DNA of 10,000 bases from Penaeus vannamei (taxonomy: Eukaryota; Arthropoda; Malacostraca; Decapoda; Penaeidae): the NCBI RefSeq assembly GCF_042767895.1, contig NC_091564.1, positions 4,707,535-4,717,534 on the forward strand, given 5' to 3'. This document shows positions 1-8,086 of this stretch, piece by piece. Below the pieces are notes generated by a model. It made no database searches, was not told the origin of the DNA, and was given only the letters and a program-made list of their open reading frames with translations. A program made the position numbers and the translations under genes. Within the stretch, counting starts at the first letter, position 1. Every line of letters begins with the position of its first letter.

Positions 1-773
<773 letters not shown>

Positions 774-1013
774 CCAGTCAGACAAGTGTGAGAAGAGACT
801 TTTTGGTTTAAATAAATAATCTAATAATTAAATATTAAGCTTCAATAGCTCGATCGGTAGCGCGCGCGTTTGTCAATAGAGGGGCCCGGGTTCGAGTCTC
901 GTTCATGGGCGGGTTGTTCAAGTTTTTGTTATTGTTATAAGAATTGTTATTATCACTGTTTATCATTATCTTTTATTGACAGTATTTTACTTTATCGTTT
1001 TTTTATATAATTA
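774..1013 (+). mobile_element. Cassette A: tRNA-derived SINE-like repeat unit
   Basis: In order, this unit shows a leader motif CCAGTCAGACAAGTGTGAG at 774-792, a TATA-like tract TTTAAATAAATA at 807-818, a tRNA-like head at 839-911, a five-T run at 923-927, and a tail that ends near TATATAATTA at about 1004-1013. Cassettes B to E have the same parts at almost the same spacing. It is closest to cassette D, with shared GCGCGCGCG and TTCGAG and the same leader ending AGAAGAGACTTTTTG. tRNA-derived SINEs normally carry internal polymerase III A and B boxes, as here. A strict SINE claim is uncertain, because the flanks are duplicated together with the unit and no target-site duplication can be read in simple-repeat flanks. 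Confidence 0.6.
839..911 (+). pseudogene. tRNA-like sequence A (degenerate)
   Basis: The A box TAGCTCGATCGG at 846-857 misses the TRGCNNARYNGG consensus only at the base equivalent to A14, which is G here. The B box GGTTCGAGTCT at 889-899 misses GGTTCGANTCC only at the last base. The D and T stems are mostly pairable, about 3 of 4 and 4 of 5 pairs. The anticodon stem and acceptor stem are largely unpaired, so a working tRNA is unlikely. The triplet at the anticodon position reads GTC, as in tRNA-Asp, but this is weak evidence of origin. Confidence 0.65.
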
Positions 1014-1208
1014 TCATTGTCATTAATATCATCTTAATCATTATAATCACTTATTATTTTCTTATCATATTATTATTGTCATTATCGTCAATATCATCAT
1101 CATCATAATCATTATCATTACTGCTATTATTGTCATCATTATCATATAATCAATTATATACTGTAATTGTTAGTATGATTATCATTGTTATCATAACTAT
1201 TATTATTA

Positions 1209-1236
1209 CCACAGTCAGACATGTGTGAGTATAGAC
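1209..1236 (+). repeat. Orphan leader-like motif in P1/Q1
   Basis: CCACAGTCAGACATGTGTGAG followed by TATAGAC resembles the start of the cassette leader (CAGTCAGACAAGTGTGAG), but no tRNA-like head follows. Its core TCAGACATGTGTGA is an imperfect 14-base dyad with 12 of 14 symmetric positions. It recurs at 2594-2621 and 6159-6190. It may be the remnant of a cassette that lost its head, or an independent conserved site. Confidence 0.75.
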
Positions 1237-1672
1237 TTATCACAGTTATATAATTTGGGCCCTTAATATTATCATTATCATTGTTATCATTATGACTGAT
1301 CCTTTTACTGTTATCATTATTAGTAGTAGCATTAAAATTATTATGATTATTATTTTGGTAATGATTTTTATCACCATTTTCATCATTCCCTTTAGTATTT
1401 TCACTATTTCATTATCATGATCATTACTTATGTTGTTATTATTATTACCATAACTATTACTACTACTTCTTCTACTACTACTGTTATTATTATCATTATT
1501 GTTATCATTATTGATATTCTTAATATCTTATTATCATTACTGCTACAATCATTACTATTATCATAATCATTATCATCATCATTATTATTGTTCTTATAAT
1601 TATTATCATTAATATATTTTTTAATATTATCATCATCATTATCATTATTATTATTTTCTTATTACTATCATT

Positions 1673-1728
1673 ATTGTTATTATTACCAATGTTATCATTA
1701 TCATTATTGTTATTATTACCAATGTTAT
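1673..1728. repeat. Two-copy direct repeat, period 33
   Basis: A 23-base block beginning ATTGTTATTATTACCAATG occurs at 1673-1695 and again at 1706-1728. The related Q2 spacer has one clear copy near 3060. Q3 has a diverged pair around 6645-6695. This is local slippage within an already repetitive spacer. Confidence 0.75.
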
Positions 1729-2165
1729 TATTATCATTATTATTGCTGTTATTATTGTTGTTATTATTATTACCATTATTATTGGTCATTGTCATTGCTG
1801 TTATTATATTTTTATTATCATTAATATTGTCATTATTGTTATTATTATTATTATTATTATTACTATAATTATTATCATTATTATTATCATCGTTATTATC
1901 AGCATTGTCATTATTATTTTCATCATTATTATCATTAGCATTATTATTTTTATTAGTTATCATTATTATTACTATTATTATCATTATCATTCTTATCATC
2001 TTAATCATTAATGTCCGTCATCATCATTATCATGGTCGTCAGCACCATCATTGATATCATATTGTTAATATAATATTGTTATTCTTTTCATTATGAATAT
2101 GATTATCATTATCATGACCATCATCATCATCATCATCATCATCATTATAATCATCATCATCATCT

Positions 2166-2405
2166 CCAAAGTCAGGCAAGTGTGAGAGGGACTTTGTGAT
2201 TTTAAATATATATACTTAAAACCCTTAAATCGAGGTCCAATAGCTCGATCGGTAGCGTGCGCGTCTGTCAATGGAGGGGCCCGGGTTCGCGTCTCGTTCA
2301 TGGGCGGGATGATCAAGATTTTGTAATTGTTATAAGAATTGTTATTATCAATGTTTATCATTATCTTTTATTGACAGTACTTTTTACTTTATTGTTTTTT
2401 ATATT
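2166..2405 (+). mobile_element. Cassette B: mosaic tRNA-derived SINE-like unit
   Basis: The leader (CCAAAGTCAGGCAAGTGTGAG, then GACTTTGTGATTTTAAATAT) is of the C/E type. The TATA-like tract is at 2201-2214, the tRNA-like head at 2234-2306, and a four-T run at 2319-2322. The tail through TATTGACAGTACTTTTTACT matches the A/D type. Upstream and downstream affinities therefore differ, and the head itself carries diagnostic bases of both groups. It lies 1,395 bases after cassette A and 1,396 bases before cassette C, measured A box to A box. Confidence 0.6.
2234..2306 (+). pseudogene. tRNA-like sequence B (degenerate)
   Basis: The A box TAGCTCGATCGG is at 2241-2252 and the B box GGTTCGCGTCT at 2284-2294. 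The A-box half is like copies A and D. The CGTCTGTCAAT segment and TTCGCG are like copies C, E and F. The T-loop base normally A58 is C. The acceptor and anticodon stems do not pair well, so it is tRNA-like but not a plausible functional tRNA. Confidence 0.6.
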
Positions 2406-2593
2406 ATTTTGTCATTAATATCATCTTAATCATTATAATCACTTATTATTGTCTTATCATTATTATTGTCATTATCGTCAATAATCACCATAATCATTAT
2501 CATTACTGTCATTCTTATCATTATTATCATATAATCAATTATATATTGTTATTATTAGTATGATTATCATTATTATCATAACTATTATTATTA

Positions 2594-2621
2594 CCACAGT
2601 CAGACATGTGTGAATATAGAC
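2594..2621 (+). repeat. Orphan leader-like motif in P2/Q2
   Basis: CCACAGTCAGACATGTGTGA followed by ATATAGAC is the second copy of the mid-spacer motif. It differs from the P1 copy by one base just after the dyad core. Confidence 0.75.
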
Positions 2622-3465
2622 TGTTATCACAGATAGAATTTGAATATTATCATTATCATTATTATCATTATGACATCCTTTTATTGTCATTATCATTAGG
2701 AGTAGCATTAAAAGTATTATGATTATTATTTTGGTAATGATTTTTATCACCATTTCTATCATTCCCTTTAGTATTTTCACTATTTCATTATCATGATCAT
2801 TACTTATGTTGTTATTATTATTACCATAACTATTACTACTACTACTTCTACTACTACTGTTATTATCATCATTATTGTTATCCTTATTGCTATTTGTAAT
2901 ATTTTATTATCATTACAATTATTGATATCATTATTGCTGCAATCATTCCTGTTATGATCATTATCATCATTATTATTATTGTTCTTATAATTATTATTAT
3001 TAATATATTTTTAAATATCATCATCACCATTATCATTATCATTATTTTCTTATTATTATCATTATTGTTATTATTACCAATGTTATCATTATTATTGCTG
3101 TAATTATTGTTGCTATTATTATTATCATTATTATTGATCATTGTCATTGCTGTTATCATATTTTTATTATCATTAATATTGTCATTATTGTTATTATTAT
3201 TATTATTATTACTATGATTATTACCATTATCATCATCATCGTTATTATTAGCATTATCATCATTATTATTTCCATCATTATTATCTTTAGCATTATTATT
3301 TTTATTACTGTTATCATTACTATTACTATTATCATCATTATCATTCTTATCGTTGTAATCCTTAATGTCTTCGTCATCATCATCATGGTCGCCAGCACCA
3401 TCATTAATATCATTATCATTATTGTTATTCTTTTCATTATGAATATGATTATCATTATCATGACC

Positions 3466-3497
3466 ATCATCATCATCATCATCATTATAACCATCAC

Positions 3498-3546
<49 letters not shown>
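3466..3546. repeat. (ATC)6-spacer-(ATC)16 microsatellite
   Basis: (ATC)6 at 3466-3483 is followed by ATTATAACCATCACC and then a pure (ATC)16 at 3499-3546. The same anchored position holds (ATC)8 before cassette B and (ATC)19 before cassette E. The ATTATAA landmark follows each run, so the array here seems to have duplicated internally. Confidence 0.9.
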
Positions 3547-3548
<2 letters not shown>

Positions 3549-3566
3549 TATAATCATCATCATCTC

Positions 3567-3807
3567 GTCAGACAAGTGTGAAAGAGACTTTGTGATTTTA
3601 AATATATATACTTACATTGCTCGTATTGAGCTCCGATAGCTCGGTCGGTAGTGTGGGCGTCTGTCAATAGAGTGGCCCGGGTTCGCGTCTCGTTCATGGG
3701 TGGGTTGTTAATATTTTTATTTTCATTGTTATAAGCATTGTCACTATCACGATTATTAGTGTCTTTTGTTGACTTTGTATTTTACTAAATTGTTCCTATA
3801 TAATTAT
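3567..3807 (+). mobile_element. Cassette C: tRNA-derived SINE-like unit
   Basis: The parts in order are the leader GTCAGACAAGTGTGAAAGAG starting at 3567, the TATA-like TTTAAATATATATA at 3597-3610, the tRNA-like head at 3630-3702, a five-T run at 3714-3718, and the tail ending in TATATAATTA near 3798-3807. The tail carries CTTTTGTTGACTTTGTATTT in place of the A/D form CTTTTATTGACAGTATTTT. It is closest to cassette E in leader and head. Downstream it enters spacer R, not a P spacer. Confidence 0.6.
3630..3702 (+). pseudogene. tRNA-like sequence C (degenerate)
   Basis: The A box TAGCTCGGTCGG is at 3637-3648, with only the A14-equivalent off consensus. The B box GGTTCGCGTCT at 3680-3690 has two departures. 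The D-arm return strand is GTGT in place of GCGC. The T stem has about 4 of 5 pairs, the acceptor at best 4 of 7, and the anticodon stem essentially none. The anticodon-position triplet is GTC. Confidence 0.6.
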
Positions 3808-4893
3808 TATTAACATTAATATATTTTTTATCGTTATTATAACTATCATTTTTTCTTATTTGTATTATCATTGTCATTGTCATTATCATCATCATCATCA
3901 TCATCATCATCATTACCATTCTTATCGTTACTGTAATATTATTGTATATTATTAGTTAGTATGATTATTATCATCACTATCATTATTTTCATTGCAATTG
4001 TTATTATCACTATCATTATTATTATTGTCATTATCATTATTATCTTAATGATCATTATCTATTATTATCATCACCATTACTATTCTTATAATAATTGTTA
4101 TTGTTATTGTTATTATTATCATTACTATTATCACTATTATCATTATTATCATTATTATTATCTTTATCAACATTATCATCATCATTATAATTACTAATAT
4201 AATCATCATTTTCATAATCATTACTTTTGCCATGATTATCATCATCCTCATTATTATTGTTATTATTATTTTTTTTATTATTATTATCATTATTATTATT
4301 ATCATTATTATTATTATTAGTAGTAGTAGTAGTAGTAGTAGTATCATTATCATTATTATTATTATTATCATCATCATAATCATCAGTACTACTATTATTA
4401 TTGCTGTTGTTGTTTATTATCATGTTTTTATTATCATCACCATTATCATCATTACTATTATTATCATTATTGTTATCATTATTGCTATCTTAATCTATTT
4501 ATTATCATTACAATCATGAATATCATCACTACTATCATTATAACTATTATTTATATTATTATTATTAATATAATCATCATCAGTTTTACTATTGTTGTCA
4601 TTACTATTATCATTATCATGATTATCATCTTTACTATTATTAATTTTATAATTATCATCATCATTATTTTTTACTTAATATTATTACTATTATTATTATC
4701 GTTATCATTAACCATTATCACTGCTATTAGTTTTTTTTACAATTAATATTGTCATTGTTATTATTATTATCATCATCATCATCATTATTATCATTAATAT
4801 TACTATTATCATTTTTATCATTAGTATTATCATCACTATCATCACTATTATCATTGTTATTTTCATTACTATTATCATTACTATTCCTGAAAT
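3808..4893. repeat. Spacer R: degenerate ATT/ATC DNA
   Basis: About 1.1 kb of ATT/ATC words, with a pure ATC run near 3885-3912 and a TAG run at 4318-4341. It lacks the P and Q landmarks. It accounts for most of the extra distance between cassettes C and D (2,160 bases against about 1,395 for A-B and B-C). No gene or complex segment is seen in it. Confidence 0.8.
4318..4341. repeat. (TAG)8 microsatellite
   Basis: This is a pure eight-unit TAG run, distinct from the ATT/ATC/GTT words that dominate the window. The same word appears only as short TAGTAGTAG or TAGTAG stretches in P1/Q1 near 1320 and P3/Q3 near 6272. Confidence 0.9.
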
Positions 4894-5531
4894 TTTTATC
4901 ATCACAATTCTTATTACTATTACTATTGTTATCATTGTTGCTGTTATTATCATTATCATTATTACTATTATTATCATTATTATTCTTATCATTGTCATCA
5001 TTAATGTCTTCGTTATCATCATTATTATCGCCGTCAGCACCATTAATGTCATTCTTATGATTGTTTTTTGTTTTTTTTTTGTAATGCTATTTATTATTAT
5101 TAAGTTTTATTATCATTATCATCGTCATCATAATTACTGTTATTATCATTTTTATTGTTATTACCATTATCATCATCATTTTTGTTGTTTTCGTTGTTGT
5201 TGTTCTGTGTTGATATTCTATTACCATTGTTATTTTTATCATTATTATTATAATCATACTATTATTATCATTATCGTTATTATCATTACCGTCATTATTT
5301 TCACCATTATATTAATTATTGTTATCATGAAGACAATTATTATTATCCTTATTATTATTATCATCACCATCATCGTCATTCATCAAGATAATGATTATAA
5401 TCATCATCATCATCATTATCATCATCATCATTATCATCATTCCTCCTCATCATCATAATAATAATAATAATAACAATAATAATAATAATAATGATAATAA
5501 TAATAATGATACTAATAATAATAATAATAAC

Positions 5532-5620
<89 letters not shown>

Positions 5621-5724
5621 TAATAATAATGATAATAATAATGATAATAATAATAATAATAATTACCGTCATTATCATCATCATCAATGATCATTATCAT
5701 CATCATCATCATCAATCATCATTT
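4894..5724. repeat. Spacer X2: second copy of X1
   Basis: ATCACAATTCTTATTACTAT near 4901 matches position 8, and GTTCTGTGTTGATATTC at 5202 matches 301. The segment from GAAGACAATTATT to GATAATGATTATAATC near 5330-5402 appears identical to 430-504. The offset is about 4,893 at the start. It grows to 4,951 at the cassette, mainly because the AAT block is longer here. This is a segmental or tandem duplication. Confidence 0.9.
5456..5663. repeat. Long interrupted (AAT)n microsatellite
   Basis: About 208 bases of AAT with occasional ACA, GAT and ACT interruptions and a regular AATGATAATAAT pattern near its end. It sits in the same place as the AAT/GAT compound block at 556-717 and shows the same strand switch relative to its flanks. 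It lacks the 23-unit GAT run. Confidence 0.9.
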
Positions 5725-5965
5725 CCAGTCAGACAAGTGTGAGAAGAGACTTTTTGCTTTAAATAAATAATCTAATATTTAAAAATTAAGCTTCAGTAGC
5801 TCGATCGGTAGCGCGCGCGTTTGTCAATAGAGGGGCCCGGGTTCGAGTCTCGTTCATGGGTGGGTTGTTCAAGTTTTTATAATTTTTATAAGAATTGTTA
5901 TTATCACTGTTTATCATTATCTTTTATTGACAGTACTTTTTACTTTATTGTTTTTTATATAATTA
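5725..5965 (+). mobile_element. Cassette D: tRNA-derived SINE-like unit
   Basis: The leader CCAGTCAGACAAGTGTGAG starts at 5725. The TATA-like TTTAAATAAATA is at 5758-5769, the tRNA-like head at 5790-5862, the five-T run at 5874-5878, and the tail runs to TATATAATTA near 5956-5965. It is the duplicate of cassette A, sharing the AGAAGAGACTTTTTG leader, the GCGCGCGCG D-arm/stem tract and TTCGAG in the B box. Confidence 0.6.
5790..5862 (+). pseudogene. tRNA-like sequence D (degenerate)
   Basis: The A box TAGCTCGATCGG is at 5797-5808 and the B box GGTTCGAGTCT at 5840-5850. Each is one base off consensus. Together with copy A this is the best-preserved head. The anticodon and acceptor stems are not restored, so it is still judged non-functional as a tRNA. 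Confidence 0.65.
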
Positions 5966-6158
5966 TCATTGTCATTAATATCATCTTAATCATTATAATC
6001 ACTTATTATTGTCTTATCATTATTATTGTCATTATCGTCAGTATCATCATCATCATAATCATTATCATTACTGTCATTCTTATCATTATTATCATATAAT
6101 CAATTATATACTGTTATTGTTAGTATAATTATCATTATTATCATAACTATTATCATTA

Positions 6159-6190
6159 CCACAGTCAGACAGACATGTGTGAGTATAGAC
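6159..6190 (+). repeat. Orphan leader-like motif in P3/Q3 with GACA duplication
   Basis: CCACAGTCAGACAGACATGTG, then TGAGTATAGAC. Compared with the P1 and P2 copies it has an extra GACA, so GACA appears twice in tandem before TGTG. The dyad core TCAGACATGTGTGA is thereby changed to CAGACATGTGTGA preceded by AGA. Confidence 0.75.
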
Positions 6191-6819
6191 TGTTATCAGT
6201 TATAGAATTTGGGCCCTTAATACTATTATCATTGTTATCATTATGACTGATCCTTTTATTGTCATTATTATTAGTAGTAGCATTAAAATTATTATGATTA
6301 TTATTTTGGTAATGATTTTTATCACCATTTCTATAATTCCCTTTAGTATTTTCACTATTTCATTATCATGATCATTACTTATGTTATTATTATTACCATA
6401 AATATTACTACTGCTACTTCTACTACTACTGTCATTATTATCATTATTGTTATCATTATTGCTATTTCTAATATTTTATTATCATTACAATTATTGATAT
6501 CATTATTGCTGCAATCATTACTGTTATGATAATCATTATCATCATTATTATTATTGTTCTTATAATTATTATCATTAATATATTTTTTATTATTATCATC
6601 ATCATTATCATTATTATTATTTTCTTATTATTATCATTATTGTTATTATTATCAATATTATTATCATTGTTGTTATTATTACCAATGTTATCATCATTAT
6701 TATTGCTGTTATTATTGTTGCTATTATTATTATCATTATTATTGATCATTGTCATTGCTGTTATTATATCTTTATTATCATTAATATTGTCATTATTGTT
6801 ATTATTATTATTATTATTA

Positions 6820-6867
6820 TTACTATAATTATTATCATTATGATTATTACTATAATTATTATCATTA
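6820..6867. repeat. Two-copy direct repeat, period 27
   Basis: A 21-base block beginning TTACTATAATTATTATCATT occurs at 6820-6840 and 6847-6867. Q1 has a single copy near 1859, so the duplication postdates the split of these spacers. Confidence 0.8.
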
Positions 6868-7102
6868 TTATTATCATCGTTATTATTAGCATTAGCATCA
6901 ATATTATTTCCATCATTATTATCATTAGCATTATTGCTATTTTCATTACTGTTATCATTACTATTACTATTATTATCATTATCATTCTTATCATTGTAAT
7001 CATTAGCGTCTTCATCATCATTATCGTCGTCAGCACTATCATTAATATCATTATCATTATTGTTATTCTTTTCATTATGAATCTGATTATCATTATCATG
7101 AC

Positions 7103-7103
<1 letters not shown>

Positions 7104-7160
<57 letters not shown>
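7104..7160. repeat. (ATC)19 microsatellite
   Basis: A pure 19-unit ATC run lies between a CATTATCATGACC anchor and an ATTATAATC anchor. It is the counterpart of the runs before cassettes B and C. Confidence 0.92.
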
Positions 7161-7162
<2 letters not shown>

Positions 7163-7182
7163 TATAATCATCATCATCATCT

Positions 7183-7412
7183 CCAGTCAGACAAGTGTGA
7201 AAGAGACTTTGTGATTTTAAATACATATACTTACAAACCACGTATTGAGCTCCGATAGCTCGGTCGGTAGTGTGGGCGTCTGTCAATAGAGGGGCCCGGG
7301 TTCGCGTCTCGTTCATGGGTGGGTTGTTGTTATTTTTATTGTCAATGTTAGAAGCATTTTCACTATCACTGTTACCATTATCTTTTATTGACATTATTGT
7401 TCATATATAATT
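7183..7412 (+). mobile_element. Cassette E: tRNA-derived SINE-like unit
   Basis: The leader is CCAGTCAGACAAGTGTGAAA from 7183. The TATA-like TTTAAATACATATA is at 7216-7229, the tRNA-like head at 7249-7321, and a five-T run at 7333-7337. The tail has CTTTTATTGACATTATTG and ends near ATATATAATTA at about 7402-7412. The head and leader are of the C type. Downstream, the tail leads into the ATT/GTT microsatellite and the complex island instead of a P spacer. Confidence 0.6.
7249..7321 (+). pseudogene. tRNA-like sequence E (degenerate)
   Basis: The A box TAGCTCGGTCGG is at 7256-7267 and the B box GGTTCGCGTCT at 7299-7309. It is almost identical to copy C through the whole head, with GAGGGG in the variable region where C has GAGTGG. 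The anticodon stem is collapsed as in the other copies. Confidence 0.6.
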
Positions 7413-7486
7413 ACCACTATCATCATTATCTTTTGTTATTATCATTATTATTATTATCATCATTATTATTAATATCATTACTATCT

Positions 7487-7497
<11 letters not shown>

Positions 7498-7581
<84 letters not shown>

Positions 7582-7582
7582 G
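7498..7582. repeat. Compound microsatellite (ATT)18-(GTT)10
   Basis: A pure ATT run at 7498-7551 passes directly into a pure GTT run at 7552-7581. The GTT run stops one base before the complex island that opens with CAGAGGCGGGG. The preceding 7413-7497 is ordinary degenerate ATT/ATC DNA. Confidence 0.95.
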
Positions 7583-7607
7583 CAGAGGCGGGGCTTCCAT
7601 GGTGGCA

Positions 7608-7632
7608 CAGGGGGGCACCTGCCCCCCCCCTG
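7608..7632. other. C/G-tract hairpin
   Basis: CAGGGGGG at 7608-7615 is the reverse complement of CCCCCCTG at 7625-7632, within a run of nine C bases. A seven-C run follows at 7657-7663. This is the only homopolymeric GC tract in a window that is otherwise extremely AT-rich. Confidence 0.8.
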
Positions 7633-7708
7633 AAATCTGATTGGCCACCCTGTATGCCCCCCCAATTTTATAGTTCTTTTATATATTGGAGATTTTAAAG
7701 ATGAATGA

Positions 7709-7722
7709 CCGTGACGTCACGG
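7709..7722. promoter_or_regulatory. Perfect palindrome with a full CRE-type site
   Basis: CCGTGACGTCACGG is a perfect 14-base palindrome enclosing TGACGTCA, the full cAMP-response-element half-site pair bound by CREB/ATF bZIP proteins. The island also contains ATTGG (an inverted CCAAT) at 7640-7644, AATAAA at 7741-7746 and a kappaB-like GGGAAATCCC at 8049-8058. These could be remnants of a regulatory region of a mobile element. Function is inference only, and such short sites occur by chance. Confidence 0.4.
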
Positions 7723-8086
7723 CACCCTTGTTTCCCGCAAAATAAACAGTCGGTCCCCGCCCTTGGTGCAAGGAACATGGTTTTTATCCATCCCCACTTG
7801 GATGACTGAGCTTCAGCAGCAACGGAGCCCGTCAGATACTACAGGAAAGTTACGTGTCCTGACAGGTTCTTTTATTAATTAGGAGTCGGATGAACTCAAT
7901 TTATAGAGTGATTACAGAAATAGTGCACGAATAATGTAAATCAAATCTAATTTTATATACAGGCCTCTTAATTGAATTTTAGTAGTTTTTATAAGACCAG
8001 TTTGATTTTATTTAACTTTTTCATATTGAGTTTATCTTTTATTATACGGGGAAATCCCGCCGAAACGTACCACACTACCCACGTAT

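Larger units (their letters stand above)
1014..2165. repeat. Spacer P1-Q1: degenerate ATT/ATC DNA
   Basis: This is trinucleotide-like DNA with landmarks that recur at 2406-3566 and 5966-7182. They include an AT inverted repeat ATATAAT/ATTATAT at 1144-1159, a mid-spacer CAGTCAGACATGTGTGAG motif near 1209, a TTATTTTGGTAATGATTTTT segment near 1350, and an ACTACTACTTCTTCTACTAC segment near 1459. Q1 ends with TGAATATGATTATCATTATC, then ATGACC, then (ATC)8 at 2120-2143. The shared order of landmarks marks it as part of a higher-order repeat. I see no gene in it. Confidence 0.85.
2406..3566. repeat. Spacer P2-Q2: degenerate ATT/ATC DNA
   Basis: This is the second copy of the P-Q spacer. It keeps the AT inverted repeat near 2530-2546, the TTATTTTGGTAATGATTTTT landmark near 2728, and the ACTACTACTACTTCTACTAC landmark near 2834. 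It lacks the TTTGGGCCCTTAA segment found after the mid-spacer motif in P1 and P3; at that point it reads GAATTTGAATATT near 2637. No gene is seen. Confidence 0.85.
5966..7182. repeat. Spacer P3-Q3: degenerate ATT/ATC DNA
   Basis: This is the third copy of the P-Q spacer. It has the AT inverted repeat near 6094-6110, TTTGGGCCCTTAATAC near 6209, TTATTTTGGTAATGATTTTT near 6301, a CTACTTCTACTACTACTG segment near 6413, and TGAATCTGATTATCATTATC before its (ATC)19. It extends the D-to-E period to 1,459 bases through extra local duplications. No gene is seen. Confidence 0.85.

Noticed and set aside
839..911. Functional tRNA-Asp gene
   Set aside because: The A and B boxes are good, but the anticodon stem has about two of five pairs and the acceptor stem few. 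The A14-equivalent is lost, and the same defects occur in all six copies.
1144..1159. AT inverted repeat ATATAAT/ATTATAT as a replication origin or terminator
   Set aside because: Short AT palindromes are expected often in DNA of this composition. Its recurrence near 2530 and 6094 is explained by duplication of the P spacer.
1209..6190. Bona fide p53-family response elements at the orphan motifs
   Set aside because: AGACATGTGT is one base off a half-site and no properly spaced second half-site is present. The repetition follows from spacer duplication.
6468..7394. A 308-residue minus-strand open frame rich in Asn and Asp
   Set aside because: It is period-3 simple repeat read through, plus the antisense of cassette E. 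The peptide PPMNETRTRAP in it recurs in the B-region frame (2065-2361) only because both run over the same tRNA-like head. There is no domain and no codon-usage signal.
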